Assembly (NCBI GenBank): GCA_902805475.1
Contig: CADCSX010000002.1
Location: forward strand, 2,046,001-2,110,000
Source: Entonaema liquescens
Taxonomy: Eukaryota; Ascomycota; Sordariomycetes; Xylariales; Xylariaceae
Reading direction: 5' to 3'
Length of the DNA stretch: 64,000 bases
Part shown: piece after piece, positions 34,555 to 46,720 of the stretch
Layout of the letters: each line of letters opens with the position of its first letter
Position numbering within the stretch: position 1 is the first letter of the stretch
The notes under the pieces: generated by a model
The model's database searches: none
Told to the model about the DNA's origin: nothing
What the model saw: the letters and a program-made list of their open reading frames with translations, nothing else
Made by a program: the position numbers and the translations under genes

Positions 34555-35654
34555 ATGGTTACCTTATCCTCACTCCTCGCCTTCGTAGCGTCGTTCGCTA
34601 TTTCGATCGTAAAAGCAGAACAGCATGAAAATATGTTCATCAACCCGCCCAACGCTACCGAGGGGTTTGACGACCTTTCCACGAACCCAGTCTGGATACT
34701 CGGCGAGCTCCAAACTTTCCAATTTAGAACCACGTATTCTAGATTCTCCGTTCATATGTGCCAGGAGAGCCAACTTATAAGCCATAAACTTAATGTAAGT
34801 CATAATGCTAAGGCCATTTTCCCTTCTTGTATCTACTGGTCTATGGCAGTAAGAATAAACTTCACGCCTAGGCCAGTTGACGAGTCCTTCTCCAGTTGCG
34901 CCTCAAATCCCTGACTCATTCACATGGTATAGTTAGTCGCTAACCTTTGTCGCTGTAGAAACACGCCGCCACATGTTATACAGATATATACGGTAAGAAG
35001 AAAACCATATATATCATATTTCGAGGACCTAGTAAACTGACTTCATCAGTATCGAAGCCTAATTCTTCCGCCACTCAATTTGAGTGGACAGTCGATAAAG
35101 AAAATTTCAACGCATTCGGTTTCAACGTGTTTTACTTTGTGTTATCAGCGCCCTTCGAGGACTTACCCCCCATCGAGTCACGCCTCATCAACATCACGAC
35201 CTTTTCCGCCAGCACTAGCTCGACAGCCAACAGCGATACCGAGAGCACCACCTCGTCACCTACCGCTGACCCCGACAACGGACTAGGCGCCGGGGCGTCC
35301 GCTGGAATCGGCGTTGGCGCCGCCCTCGTAGTGCTCGCCCTCGTAGCAGCTGGTTTCTTCGTGTGGAGAAGACGGAAGAACAGCAGCAGCAAAAACAACC
35401 AAGCACCCGCGACGGCTGCGGCGGCTACGAGCCCCAGCCACAACGACAACCTGCCAGAAATGCCGGAAGCGAGGCAAATGCTAGGGCAGAAACCGCCGTT
35501 GTATCCCGCGGAGATGGAGAGCGGCGGACACCCCCCTCAGTACTACCAATCCGCGAAAGTCGAAATCGACGGGACCCAGCGCACTGAACTCGATGGGGTC
35601 CACCGCTTTGAACTTGATGGAGCGCATCCTTCTGAGCTCGATGGAGGCCGCTAA
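34555..35654 (+). CDS. Secreted/type I single-pass membrane protein, Ser/Thr-rich stalk
   Basis: Three exons, 34555-34794, 34959-34992 (34 nt) and 35050-35654; 292 residues. A cleavable signal peptide is clear (residues 1-20, ending SIVKA). The ectodomain has an N-glycosylation site in PPNATEG and the segment TQFEWTVDKENFNAFGFNVFYF, similar to fungal cell-surface proteins with an immunoglobulin-like fold; I cannot name a family. A Ser/Thr stalk (TANSDTESTTSSPTADP) leads into a Gly/Ala-rich membrane helix (about 178-202) followed by WRRRKN. The cytosolic tail ends in short repeats around ELDG (EIDG, ELDG, ELDG, ELDG). This plan resembles fungal wall-stress-sensor-like proteins. The middle exon and intron 1 (164 nt) rest on splice signals and frame only. 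Confidence 0.7.
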
Positions 35655-36340
35655 CTCTCCGATTCGTATACTGGTTTGGTTTAATTTGGTGGCGACGTTG
35701 AAAAATTTTTTTTTTTTTAAGATGAAGAGGCTGTTTGATACAATAAACTTTTGCTTTGGGACGAGACGTGGCCTTGTCTGGGAAGCTTGGAAATGCATGT
35801 AATACTAGATGGCATGGACTGGATGAGATGAAGCATTACCTAGCAGATTTGGTTACTGATGTACATATTTACGGATGCTGCAAATACCCCCTTTTCATTT
35901 TAATTTTTTAATCGATCTACCCCCTTGATGTTATTAGGGGATCTCATCATTTATGCTAGCCAGCAAGGAAGTTTTTAGGAGCCGGTTGGTCGGTTGGTGT
36001 TTAAGAGAACTCGATTTTATGATGTTTATGATGGAAATTTGCTTTATTGATGTTGTTACATTCTTCCTTATAGTTTTCGTGACACAATGTTGTTCACGTA
36101 GTACCTATAAGAGTAAAATATATGTTCATTCATGCCAGAAAACTATCTGCTAGAAGATAAGAAGACCATATCATTCATTTCAAATGCTAGTCTCATGCAA
36201 CGATGCCGAAAAGAAAAGGATTCCCGTGATAATGCCATATCGATGCGGTGGTGAGACACGCTCTTATATACCTATTACTCCGAAGACGTTATCGTCTCAA
36301 AAATGAGAAAAACAGAAAATGAAAAGGCTCGGAAATACGC
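35655..36340. other. Convergent intergenic region
   Basis: 3' flanks of the membrane-protein gene (+) and the CLC gene (-). A T-rich run (about 35706-35718) after the stop codon. No gene seen. Confidence 0.5.
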
Positions 36341-39194
36341 TTAGTGGCTATGCTCCTTCTCCTCTAGTTCGCGCATGTACTTTACAAATCTCTTCTTATG
36401 GGTCTATGTTTGTTAGCATGTGGAACGATGAAGAGAAGTATAGATATACAGGTAGACTCACCATTCCGGCATAGCATCCATCTCTCAACGCGCAAATATA
36501 TCGTAAGCCGAGCTTCGCAAAGCATTCGTACACTAAATCCATCGGTGAATTGATGTCCAGAGCAAAAGGAGCTGGGTCTATATAAGGTGTGAAATCGGTG
36601 GGATCCCGCTCTGGAGACTCATCCTCGTCGATGCTCGGTATATTCGTCATAAGGCAATGGTCAGAGCTCTCATCCTCGAGGTTGTCCAAAGCATATTCCA
36701 AATCGGGAGCTGGGATTAGGCCGACAAGTATATCATCCCTGACAATTGGCAGTCCTCCATCCAACTCACCGGCCCGATGAAGCAGTTCGAGTTGTTTACG
36801 AAGTTGTGTGGCTGGGACTAACGGCGAGTCGCTGATATCAATGACACGCTCCCGACGGACACGGGGGACTATATCGGCAAACTCGGAGGTGAATACCGGT
36901 TTATGTTTGTTATCCAAATATGGATAAGCATTCATATTGGTAAGAAGGTCGTAGATACTAAGAGGCTCCAGGGCATCCGCTGTCCATTTAGCGACAAGAA
37001 TAGCCAGTGAGAAAGGCAGGACGTAGTCTAAGCTTCCGGTAAGTTCGAAGAGGATGACCGCGAGAGTGACAGACAGTCTCGTTACACCACACATTGTTGA
37101 ACCCGCAGCAATTAGTGCGTACACACCGGGTTGAACACACGTAGACTCTTGAAGAAGCGGGCAAGTCCCCCAGATACTCCAGTGTGGAAACCGTAGTACT
37201 ATCCATTGGACGAGATGACCAACTACTCTGCCCATGAGACCACCCACAACCATAGAAGGGACGTAGATTCCCGCGGGAACCTTAATTCCGAACGTGATGG
37301 TAGTCAAAAACGTCTTTATGACAAACGCGGCAAGAATGTTCTTAATGATACCAGGTATCTCATCAATATTTGATGCGCATAGCCCTAACTCGGAATCTCT
37401 ACTGTCGTCTTGGCATGGTGCAGCGAGGTTCAATAGAAGCTTTGCAACTGGGAGTTTAGTTAGGGTATTCCAATATCCTATGAGCCCGGTTACCAGCGCT
37501 ACCAGAACGACCTCGAAGAGTGGATATTTCTTAATGACTGGAATCTTGCGGAATGATAAGGCCCAGCGACGCGAGGCCTTGATGAAAAGAGCGCCGATAG
37601 CACCGCCTAGTATTCCTACAAAGATGAAGCCGAACAATTCAAACCATTCCCAGTCGATTTTGTACCGAACCTCGAACATGACGACTTTGTGAGTACCGTA
37701 TGGATTGAGGAACTTTAAAGACAGAGCTGCAACAATACAGCAGAAAAAGGTACGGAAAAGCGTCTTTGCTGGAAAATAATAGGCAACTTCCTCGAGACCA
37801 AATAGAACGCCACCAAGAGGAGCCCCGAATGCCACAACAACGCCCGCCGCAGCTGCGGCAGATAATACCTCGCGCCTCTTGCCGTCGTTCCGGTCGTACT
37901 TAGAGAAAAGTCGACAGCAAATGTTGCCAATACAAGTTGCGATATGGACATAAGGGCCTTCTTTACCCAGGCTTAGACCAGAGGCCACACTCAATATTAG
38001 TCCAGCGGATTTGATGATGAGAGTCTTGGCACCAAGAAAGCCGTGGAGGACGAATCCGCTAAGAATAACACGAACTTCGGCAACACCACTACCAGCTGCC
38101 GAGTAGTACACCATAGGTGGTGGCGGGTCCGCAGGTGTTCGCCGAACCGACCTGGGACTAATACCGTCGCTCTCGTCGTTTTCATTATGGCTATCGTCCT
38201 GTTGCCGGGAAGACTCGGCAGCTAAGTTCTCATCCAACGTCGACATCCGGTAAGCCGAAGGAACTACCGTCTTCGTGGTCAGGGTGAGTAAACATGAGAG
38301 CACTGCGAGTGTAAGGACGGCGATAATGTAGACTCCAAATTCGGTCCAAACCTCGCCGAAGGGGTGACCACCAAGAACTTCAGACCAAGATCGCCAATCG
38401 GTACATGGACCATGGGGACAGCACCTCTGCTCATATTGTTAGCTCCACTGCGTCTTCGGTTGAACGAAACACCGTATAATAATATATACAGGGACAAGTA
38501 ATTATTACCTTTTCTCTCAAATACCAAGCGCGCGCGCAGTACCCATCCTTGTAGTCAAATATGGTTGTCTCAGCCACGTCCACACAATAAGCGACTAGCG
38601 CAACCAGAACGCCAACGACGGCGCTCAGTATCCAGCCCTGTGCGCCATCGAACAAAACAACGAGCCTGCCCCAAAAGCCTTTCCGACTCCTTAATTGTTT
38701 GACTCGGTAGGCATCGGCGATACTATCGTGGACCCAGTCGGTCGAAGTAAATTGGTCGTACCAGATTCGATCGTCGGCAAGAAGAGAACTCTTGGATTCG
38801 GACATGGGATCGGTTCGATCCGAAAGCGCCTGTATTAACCTCTGTCCCCATGATTCATGCCTGTTATGATATCGCGCCCCATAAGGTGTTGCTAATACGG
38901 AGGGTAAAATTAAATCAGTACGGCTGTGACTTTCGTTGAAGAGGATGCTTGATCAGACAAACCGGCAAAGCTATGCGATCTCGAGAGATAACCTCTAGGC
39001 GTCTCCAAGGGGCTGTGTATGCGTACGCGAGAACGCGAAGGTCGTAAGAGGGCAGTATTTTCGTCGGCTGCTTCAGATATCGACGGTGGCCCGGATCTTC
39101 TCGAACGCTGGCGGCGATGCGTAGGAGATGTAGGAACCGACCCGTAGGTATCCCGCGAGGGAGGTACGGTATCGTACGTACCTCCACCTGGCAT
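36341..39194 (-). CDS. CLC-family voltage-gated chloride channel/transporter with CBS domains
   Basis: Minus-strand exons 39194-38931, 38829-38509, 38426-36462, 36403-36341; about 870 residues. The N-terminus is Ser/Arg-rich; LLADDRIWYDQFTSTDWVHD starts the conserved region of fungal CLC proteins. About ten membrane segments follow. Signature motifs are present: GSGVAEVR (selectivity region), GKEGPYVH with the gating glutamate, and GIYVPSMVVGG. Two cytosolic CBS domains close the protein. The final 21-codon exon (THKKRFVKYMRELEEKEHSH) was found through the GTGAGT donor and the CTAAC/ATAG acceptor. Intron 1 has a weak donor (GTCACA); translation could start at MSESK (38805) instead. Family role: chloride/proton transport, usually in endomembranes (Gef1-like), supporting vesicle acidification and metal-enzyme loading. 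Divergent from nrde2. Confidence 0.9.
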
Positions 39195-40678
39195 AATGTA
39201 TCGAATCAATCCGTGCGCGCTGGGAACGTAGTAGAGCGTAGTATAAAATAATGCAGAAATTCAGAGGTAGACGATAGCTGTCTTAGGGGGGACTACGACG
39301 TCTGGAGCAACATGAGGCGCGTGAAGCAATCCGCAAGGGGGGGGGTAACGCGTGAGAATTATCTGGTCATTTGAATGAAACACAATTCATTGTGAATAAG
39401 TAAAAGTACGATAATTTCAGATGAAGTTGGACAAGTTGGATCGGTTGTGGATTCTCGTAGGATTTCGAAGTTAGAAGTTGTATTGTGTGATAGTTAATAG
39501 CGTAATATTGTTCCCTAACCCCGGTTATGCCCTTGAGATACACTACCAAATAGTTGAGGGGCGGCGAGAACGTCAGCAGCCGACTCCGCTCCTACCAAAT
39601 AAGAACTATCGTGCCTTCCGCCTCATTGTTCTTGTACTTGTTCTTGTATTCGTTCTTGTATTTGTTCTTGTATTTGTACCTAACCTCGTAATTCCGTGAC
39701 CGTCTTTCTGCCTTTTCGTCTTTCTGCAGATTCGCCAAGGTCGAGCCAATAAAATAACAAGCTTCAGCTCTAGCAGACCATAGTATCTAGAAGCTACTGT
39801 AATGGCCGGCTGCTGATAAAGGTCAGATGGAGATGTTAGTGGGGGGGTTGGGATTGGTTATGGGGATAGAGTGTGATCACGAACAAGGACCTTAGCCTTG
39901 AAAGCTTCTCCATCCTTTTGGTTATTCGCGTTGGGGAAACTAAGCGCACGTGAAATTATCTCATGGTGCGGAGGAAGATCTACAAAGTACAGAACATGAG
40001 TCCAAGTCTGCGGCTTAGAGGTATGATTAGTGGTGTAACAACCCCAGGATAGCACAATTGGTCCGCTGTAGCCGCGTGAAACAGCAGCTAAAAGATGCTC
40101 GAAAGGTCGGGCATATTGGCACTGCCGCTAAAAAAGTAGCTAAAATCTAGAACAACAAAATGACCAATAAGCTTAGACATCTTAGGTGAGGTATTACATC
40201 ATCGGGGTCCACAAAACGTGTCTTCAGCATGTACACCTAGGTACTTATATGTCTGTTAGCCATAAGCCACAATGTGAAAGCCACCATTCATTCAACTTCA
40301 TAAACATCCTTTTTCCAAAACCTCAACCATTTCGACTATTACTACCAGATAGGGTAACTGGAGAATTCCCGGTAGTACTAATAGTACTAACAGGACCCAA
40401 TGCTTAAAGTGCTTGGTGAGTTCGACTATACTGTACTGTACTCACTTGGTCTTAGACGTATGGTAAATAGTCGATCATAAGGGCCAAGGGTAACCTAGGA
40501 GCTAGTCTTGAAATCTTACAAGTTGCATCTGCAGCCAATATAGATCCATCTGGCATACCCGCGCTAAATAGTCAGTGACATAGCATCTCTCAGTAGTCTG
40601 CATGTGGGGGGCGCAGAGCGGAATATTACATCCAACGTACGAACAGAATGAGTATACCGTAAGATATACTTCTCCATC
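39195..40678. other. Divergent intergenic region, CLC (-) / nrde2 (+)
   Basis: About 1.5 kb of shared 5' DNA. Holds a 12-bp minisatellite (39626-39673), a G9 run near 39338 and a G7 run near 39840. No gene seen. Confidence 0.5.
39626..39673 (+). repeat. 12-bp minisatellite, four units of TTGTTCTTGTAT
   Basis: Four consecutive units at 39626, 39638, 39650 and 39662 with one or two substitutions between them. It lies in the divergent CLC/nrde2 promoter region. Confidence 0.85.
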
Positions 40679-43600
40679 ATGACATCGAAGCAAGGAAAAA
40701 CAGCCACAGTGCCCAAGTTTTCTTCATTTAAGCCTCAACCTGAGAAGCCCCAGTCGCCAAAGGAGACCAAGGAGGCCAACGATGTCAACTCCAAAGAGTT
40801 AAAACAGCGCGACGCGCTTTCCATCTCGAGACACGAACACCAGGATTCACCAGGAGACATATCACGTCGCACAGAGAAAGCCCGTCATCACAGGCTTTCA
40901 CTGCGACCTTCCCCATCAGGAAAAGATAGGGACACCTTTTTCGTATACGATAAACAAGGTGACTCCTTGATTCGCAGATATGGCGGTAACGATCGTCGCG
41001 ATATTCCCAACTACCGCCGTTATGGATCTGGTCGTATCTTAGGGATTGATGGCTATATGAGAATTGATCATTCTGGTAGCCGCGATGAGTTCTTTCTGTT
41101 GGGTTTCCGCGAAGGCGGTTCCCTGCTCGGGAGTGATAGGAAGGCCCTTTTGGCTAAGGGCGGTCGTTTCAAATCGCGACCGATCAGAATTCGGCGGGAA
41201 CGGTTCCAAACTGTGACAGGCTCAGAGGATTTCGTACCCCTGAAGACATCAAAGAAGCGAAAACGAGACAGTCCCGGATCAGGAGATTCATCGAGTGATG
41301 AAGCACAAGCCTATAGGTCAATTCATGGCAAGAGCAAAAGTCACGAACATTCCGATAGTGATGTGTATTACGGCAGTGAAACATCTACAGGCTCAGGGGA
41401 CCAAGATGCAGATGAGCCTACAAGCTTAAAGTTGGTTGAGTTATCTAGAAGGGTTCGTGACCATCCGCAAGATATTGATGCTTGGTTGGAACTTGTTAAT
41501 CATCAAGATACTCTTCTGCGGAATAGTGGGCAAGATAACCGTCACCCCACCACAGCAGAAATTAAGAGTTTTGCCGATATCAAATTGTCCTTACTCGAGC
41601 AAGCATATTCTCACGCAACCACTGATTTACAGCGGGAGAAGTTGCAGCTTAGAATCATGCGAGAAGGTTCGAAGATATGGGACAGCAAGACTATTTCAAA
41701 GCGATGGGATGAAGCTCTAAATAAACATGGGGCTAATTTTGAATTATGGAGAGAGTATACAAACTTCCAGCAGACAAGGTTATCAACATTTCAGTATGAG
41801 GAGGTCCGACGCCATTATGCTAAGCGATTGGATCGGCTGGCAAGGGAGGCTTTAATAGAGCAAGACGATTCAATCGAAGTCCAAATCTACGAACAAATGA
41901 TCTATGTATTTTTGAGAGCTACACGTTTCATCGCAGACTCTGGATATAAGGAACTGGGCATAGCAGCATGGCAGGCCGCGTTGGAATTGACGTTTGCGCG
42001 CGCGCCCATCTTTCCAGAGAAAACTAGTATTGCGCCACCATCTGGCTTCCAGGATTTTTGGGAAAGCGAAGTGCCGCGGATAGGAGAGGATGCAGCTTTA
42101 GGATGGGCCGCCTTCGAAGAAAATGGCCAGTCACTGGAGCCTCCCGAACCCAAAACTATGGATAAGTTCGTGCCTCCAAGCACTCGGGACAGCTATAAAG
42201 CCTGGTCGACCCTCGAACACCATCAAGCTCGAGTCGCGGCAATTCCTGCTCGTACCATGGATGATGGAGCGGAAGATGATCCATTTCGAATCGTCATGTA
42301 CGCCGATCTCCAGGATATACTCTTGAATCTCCCGAGCAAGGTTATCCCTAATCTTCGAGGTCAACTTCTAGATGCATTCTTAATATTCTGCCATTTACCT
42401 CCAGCGTTCTCTTCTAGCGATATCGTTCAGGAAATGCTTCGAGATGACTTCCTCGTTCGTAGTCCAGCAGACCCAATCATCATAAAAACCTCGTTTAGTC
42501 CTACTACAAACACCGAGGAGCGAGATGAAAAACCACCCGAATTCTACCAAGACTATCAGCGAATGGAAGCCACACCAGAAGTCCTCTTCCCGTTACCTAA
42601 TTGGTTTAGGAGTATGGGAAAGATCCGAGAAAGTATTCCCGCGGATCAATACACGTGGATTTCGACTACATTAAAGCAGTTAGTTCGTACATTTGGTGTA
42701 CGTGAACTTGGCCCATACTATCTCGCCTTTAAATCAATGAATGAGCCTGGGGATGAAAAGAAAACGGCGAAGGCACTCTTGAAACAAGATTCGTCAAATG
42801 CCAAGTTGTACTTAGGCTACTCCATGCTAGAATGGGCAAAAGGCAATAAGGACATCGCTCGCAATACAATTTCTGCTGCAATTGGCATGCCAGCTATCTC
42901 GGTTCATAATAAGCTCTTATTAGACATTGCTGCAGTATGGATGGAGCTGGAGGATTGCAACTTGACCGCGGCAACTCTCCAACTGTGTACCTTATCGGAC
43001 GATCCATCTTCTACAAGACCAATGCCGGAAAGCCTAACGGCTTTCACGGCCCAGATACTGAAGGCAAGACATCTCCTATCGTCGAAGAGAGACTATTTGT
43101 TGTCATCAGGCGATGCCGAGAATGCCGTCATATATGCTGAGGGCCTATCGCTTTTTGAATACTTAACCCAACAGAGCAATAAGGAACCATCTAATGGAAA
43201 TCAAGGGGACATCTGGTCCGGAATATCCAGTATCTCTGCATGTTCTGAGGAGTTAATATCCCGCGGTTTGGGTAGTAGTTTATTTCACGAGAGACTACTT
43301 CAATCTGCTGCTCGCTTACTTTACTATCACGCTGTCCAGGGGTAAGTGTACCACATATCTACCTACCTAATTGCAAAGTTCATGTGCACCGACTAACTCT
43401 CTTCACATAGCCCCATTAGACCTGGATTCCTTCGCGAGCAGCTCATGAAGTATATCAATTTCTTCCCTCAAAATACTATCTTCCTTAGCCTTTATGCGTG
43501 GAGAGAAACACGCCTCAGCATCGATGACAGGGTGCGATCAACTCTCGACAAGGTCGTCCTCGTCGAGCCACACGACTGCGTCAGCAGTCGGGTATTCGCT

Positions 43601-43973
43601 ATCCGGCACGAGTCCCGTTGGGGTAACATGCACTCGACACGGGCAGCATTCGAGCACGCGCTAGAAAGCGAGGCGTGTAGAAACCACCCGGCCTCTGGAT
43701 ATCGTACATCAGGTTCTGCCACGGTAAAAGGAATTAAGAGCCAAGGCCAAAAGCGTGTTCTATCGAGCACTTCAATGTTGCCCCTGGTCGAAAGATGTGT
43801 TCATGGAAGCGTTTGCCACGCTACTTAGAGATATGGATTCGTCTGAGCTTAGATCGGTGTATAACACTCTGTGCGAGAAGGGGCTACGTGTTCATGTTGA
43901 GATGGAAGAGTTTGCAGAGAGCTGGCGGAGGGAACAGAAGGAGAAGGAGAGAAGGCAAGGCGGTAACAGGTGA
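40679..43973 (+). CDS. nrde2: NRDE-2-like nuclear RNA surveillance protein, with two frameshifts
   Basis: Two exons, 40679-43341 and 43411-43973, with a 69-nt intron (GTAAGT donor, CTAAC branch, CATAG acceptor); about 1075 residues after two one-base corrections. The first 250 residues are charged and disordered and contain FVYDKQGDSLIRRYGGNDR. From about residue 240 (LVELSRRVRDHPQDIDAWLELVNHQD) the protein is an array of HAT/TPR-like helical repeats, the NRDE-2 domain. The family acts in the nucleus with the Mtr4 helicase and exosome, and in nuclear RNAi in worms and heterochromatin control in fission yeast. Near 43688 the conserved HPGLWISYIRFCHGKR lies one frame over from the preceding ACRNHP; near 43728 ELRAKAKSVFYRALQ shifts once more. 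Each needs one added base. The C-terminus is basic and charged (WRREQKEKERRQGG). Confidence 0.88.
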
Positions 43974-45809
43974 AGCTCTTAACTGAGAGCTAGCCTTATG
44001 TCTACGAATATAATATCTCTTGATTGAGAGTTATTAGAGTTTAAGGCTTGGACTAAATTGTTTTGAGTGAGAGCGCCTATATTATCACCACGGAGATCTA
44101 ATAAACTGTTGATAATCTACATGAAAGCTCTCTCCTTACCTCCAACCGCATGCTAGAATCTCGTAGCATGCACTACCGGAATCTCAAGATACCCATAAGA
44201 ACATTAACTTGTCTTTGGTGGAACCAACTATCCTAGGCTTGGATACTAGATCTGTTCCAAGCTAAACGGGAGAATTATATCAAAAGCGTCGAAAGTCAGT
44301 ATGTTACGCTCGTCGGCGGACGTTTGATATCCTCACACCCAAACTATAGAGATCGTGAAGATATAGCTTCCCGTCGCCTCTCACCTAGCCTAAACACCAC
44401 GACGGCAGTCGGAATTAAGCAGCATCTCGACGCATCCAACGGCTTGGATAAAGTTCTCGCGTCCTTGAGACGTATCAGCCGTCAATGCTAGAGTTACTCC
44501 TGGACGGCAGGGCGGCTGATGCATGGCATAGTGACATCGATAGTAACAATGCGGTACGCAGAAGAAGACCATATGTGGTAGCCTTGCAAGCCCGTTGACC
44601 GAGAATCACACACCGTGATTGATCGAATAGGCAATTTAATTAATTACCTAACAACCCGCATCTGTATATAGCATACCATCTGGCACAGGCGAAACCGTCA
44701 TATAGACAGCCCAATTGAGGAAAACCGTCTCGTCCCAGAAAGGAAATAGCCTAAACTGGCGGCCTACCGCAAGTAGGCGAAGCATAGCATAGTATAGCAG
44801 CCGCATATATTGCCCATCAGGGGTCCAAAAAGAGACGACAATATCCAGCCCCCCTCCAAGATAGCCAGCTAGGTAGTTAAATGATCCATCCCAGGCCTCT
44901 GGCTCGCCCTGGTCCTAGCTACATCATATATAACGCGCAGGAACGACTACACTTTGTGCTCATACAGAAGAGATCCCTCCTATCTAGGTATAAACCCTCA
45001 TCTCGGGTATTTCGCTGCTAACAGGAAATAGGGGCACATGCATACATATATAGGTATATAACTGGCACGCCGCGCCCAAGTCTTGAGTAGGTAGGTAGCA
45101 CCACGATACCAAGACACCAAGATAGCTGCTGCTAGATGGAGATAGCCAACGTATGAGGCATGGACGGTGTAACATACGACCTCGCGGCACGAAGCGTCAA
45201 ATCTAAGACATTTCTGCGCGACGCGAGAGGGTGTGGTCGTATATTACTTACTGCGGTATGCCAATTTATGCACTCCCGCGACGTAGGGCAGGTGGTGGTG
45301 TTAGGTATAGGTATTGTATCTGCAAGCACGGCAGCACAGTACCGTTCATACGTTCGATGGGACGGCAGCGTCTGTTTTATGTAACCACGGTATCGTAGTC
45401 GATCCTTTATTACCCCCTAGTTCAGGATCTCCTCTTATACGTTATTTCTGTGTTAGCTAGATAGACAAATAAGTATATCTACCTCTCAGGGGCTTGCAGC
45501 AAGAAAAAAAGGAGAAAAAAAAAAAAGAAAAAAGAGAAAATTAAAAAGAGACGGAGCGTAGTAGTAGTAATGTTAGCGGTTGCGGCCGTAAGAACTATAT
45601 ACTTCAGGTAGACACGCACATGGACATATATTCTGCCTTTCCTTTTTGTCTTTATCCCGATACATACATACCTACATACATACTACTTGTCTGCACGGAA
45701 GCCCAGCCCGCGTATAGCAGCCAATAACGAGCCCTCTCGGCATGCGGTCTGGGGTAGCACGGGAGCCGATGAGACATGCATTTGCGCTTGCATGCGATCG
45801 AGTATTTCG

Positions 45810-45846
45810 TACATACATACATACATACATACCTACATACCTACAT
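45810..45846 (+). repeat. TACA microsatellite
   Basis: About nine tandem TACA units, the last ones interrupted by TACC. Confidence 0.85.
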
Positions 45847-46678
45847 TTATAATTGCCCCCTCCCCTTGCCCCTAGGTACTATCGACAAAAGAAACGGACC
45901 CGACTTATGCACCCCATACGGTGATCGCAGAGCTAAGAGACATTTCAAACGTGCCCGTAGGGGTAACCCCCTCCCCTTCCCACCCACCGGTCGCCATAAT
46001 TTGGCTCTCTGTATGTAAGTCATGGGAGGGGGGCCGGTGGATGGTGGTGTAGTGCGTCGCGGTCTGACTGGCGGGGAATTGGGCGCTGCCATGGGAAGGA
46101 GTCGGCTGCACGACGCACGCACGGGTGTTGTGTCCCAAACGAGAGGGATACCACGAGGACTCTTGGTTTGGGTGTTGGATTTGTTTCTTTGAGTACCTAA
46201 CCTAGCCTAACCTATGTCGCGATAGCGATTGCGAAAAGAAGAAAGGAGGTTGAGTGAGCGAAGTTTGCATTGGAATAAGGAGAATGGATAATTATCAAGC
46301 AATGTTATAGCAATAGTAATAATGTGGGATGAGTTACACGTTTGAATAAATCATAAATCATAAGTTTAAGTATTCATTATAATCATTAAGTATATGCTAT
46401 AAATAAAATGTAAGTAGAAATAAAAATAAAATCCCGAAAAGGTGAGGGGAAAAGAAATAAATCTGATCTGATATAAGCCAACCAACCTATCATGATATCT
46501 CTACATCATCACTAAATACACCCTCGACATCCTATAGAACATAACCAAAGTCCGCAGACTCCTTTCATCTATGAAACGGTCCCGCTATGCAAAATATGCA
46601 CACAGAAACCGTATCATACCCTAATACTCTATAAAAAAAGAAATCTCCCCAAAAAATAAATAAAAATAAAATACAGCC

Positions 46679-46720
46679 AACCCAACCCAACCCAATGCAA
46701 TGTGCTGTGCTGTGCTGTGC
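46679..46720 (+). repeat. AACCC and TGTGC pentamer tracts
   Basis: Three AACCC units followed within ten bases by four TGTGC units. The reverse-complement pentamer (GCACA) recurs at 62343-62362. Confidence 0.75.
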
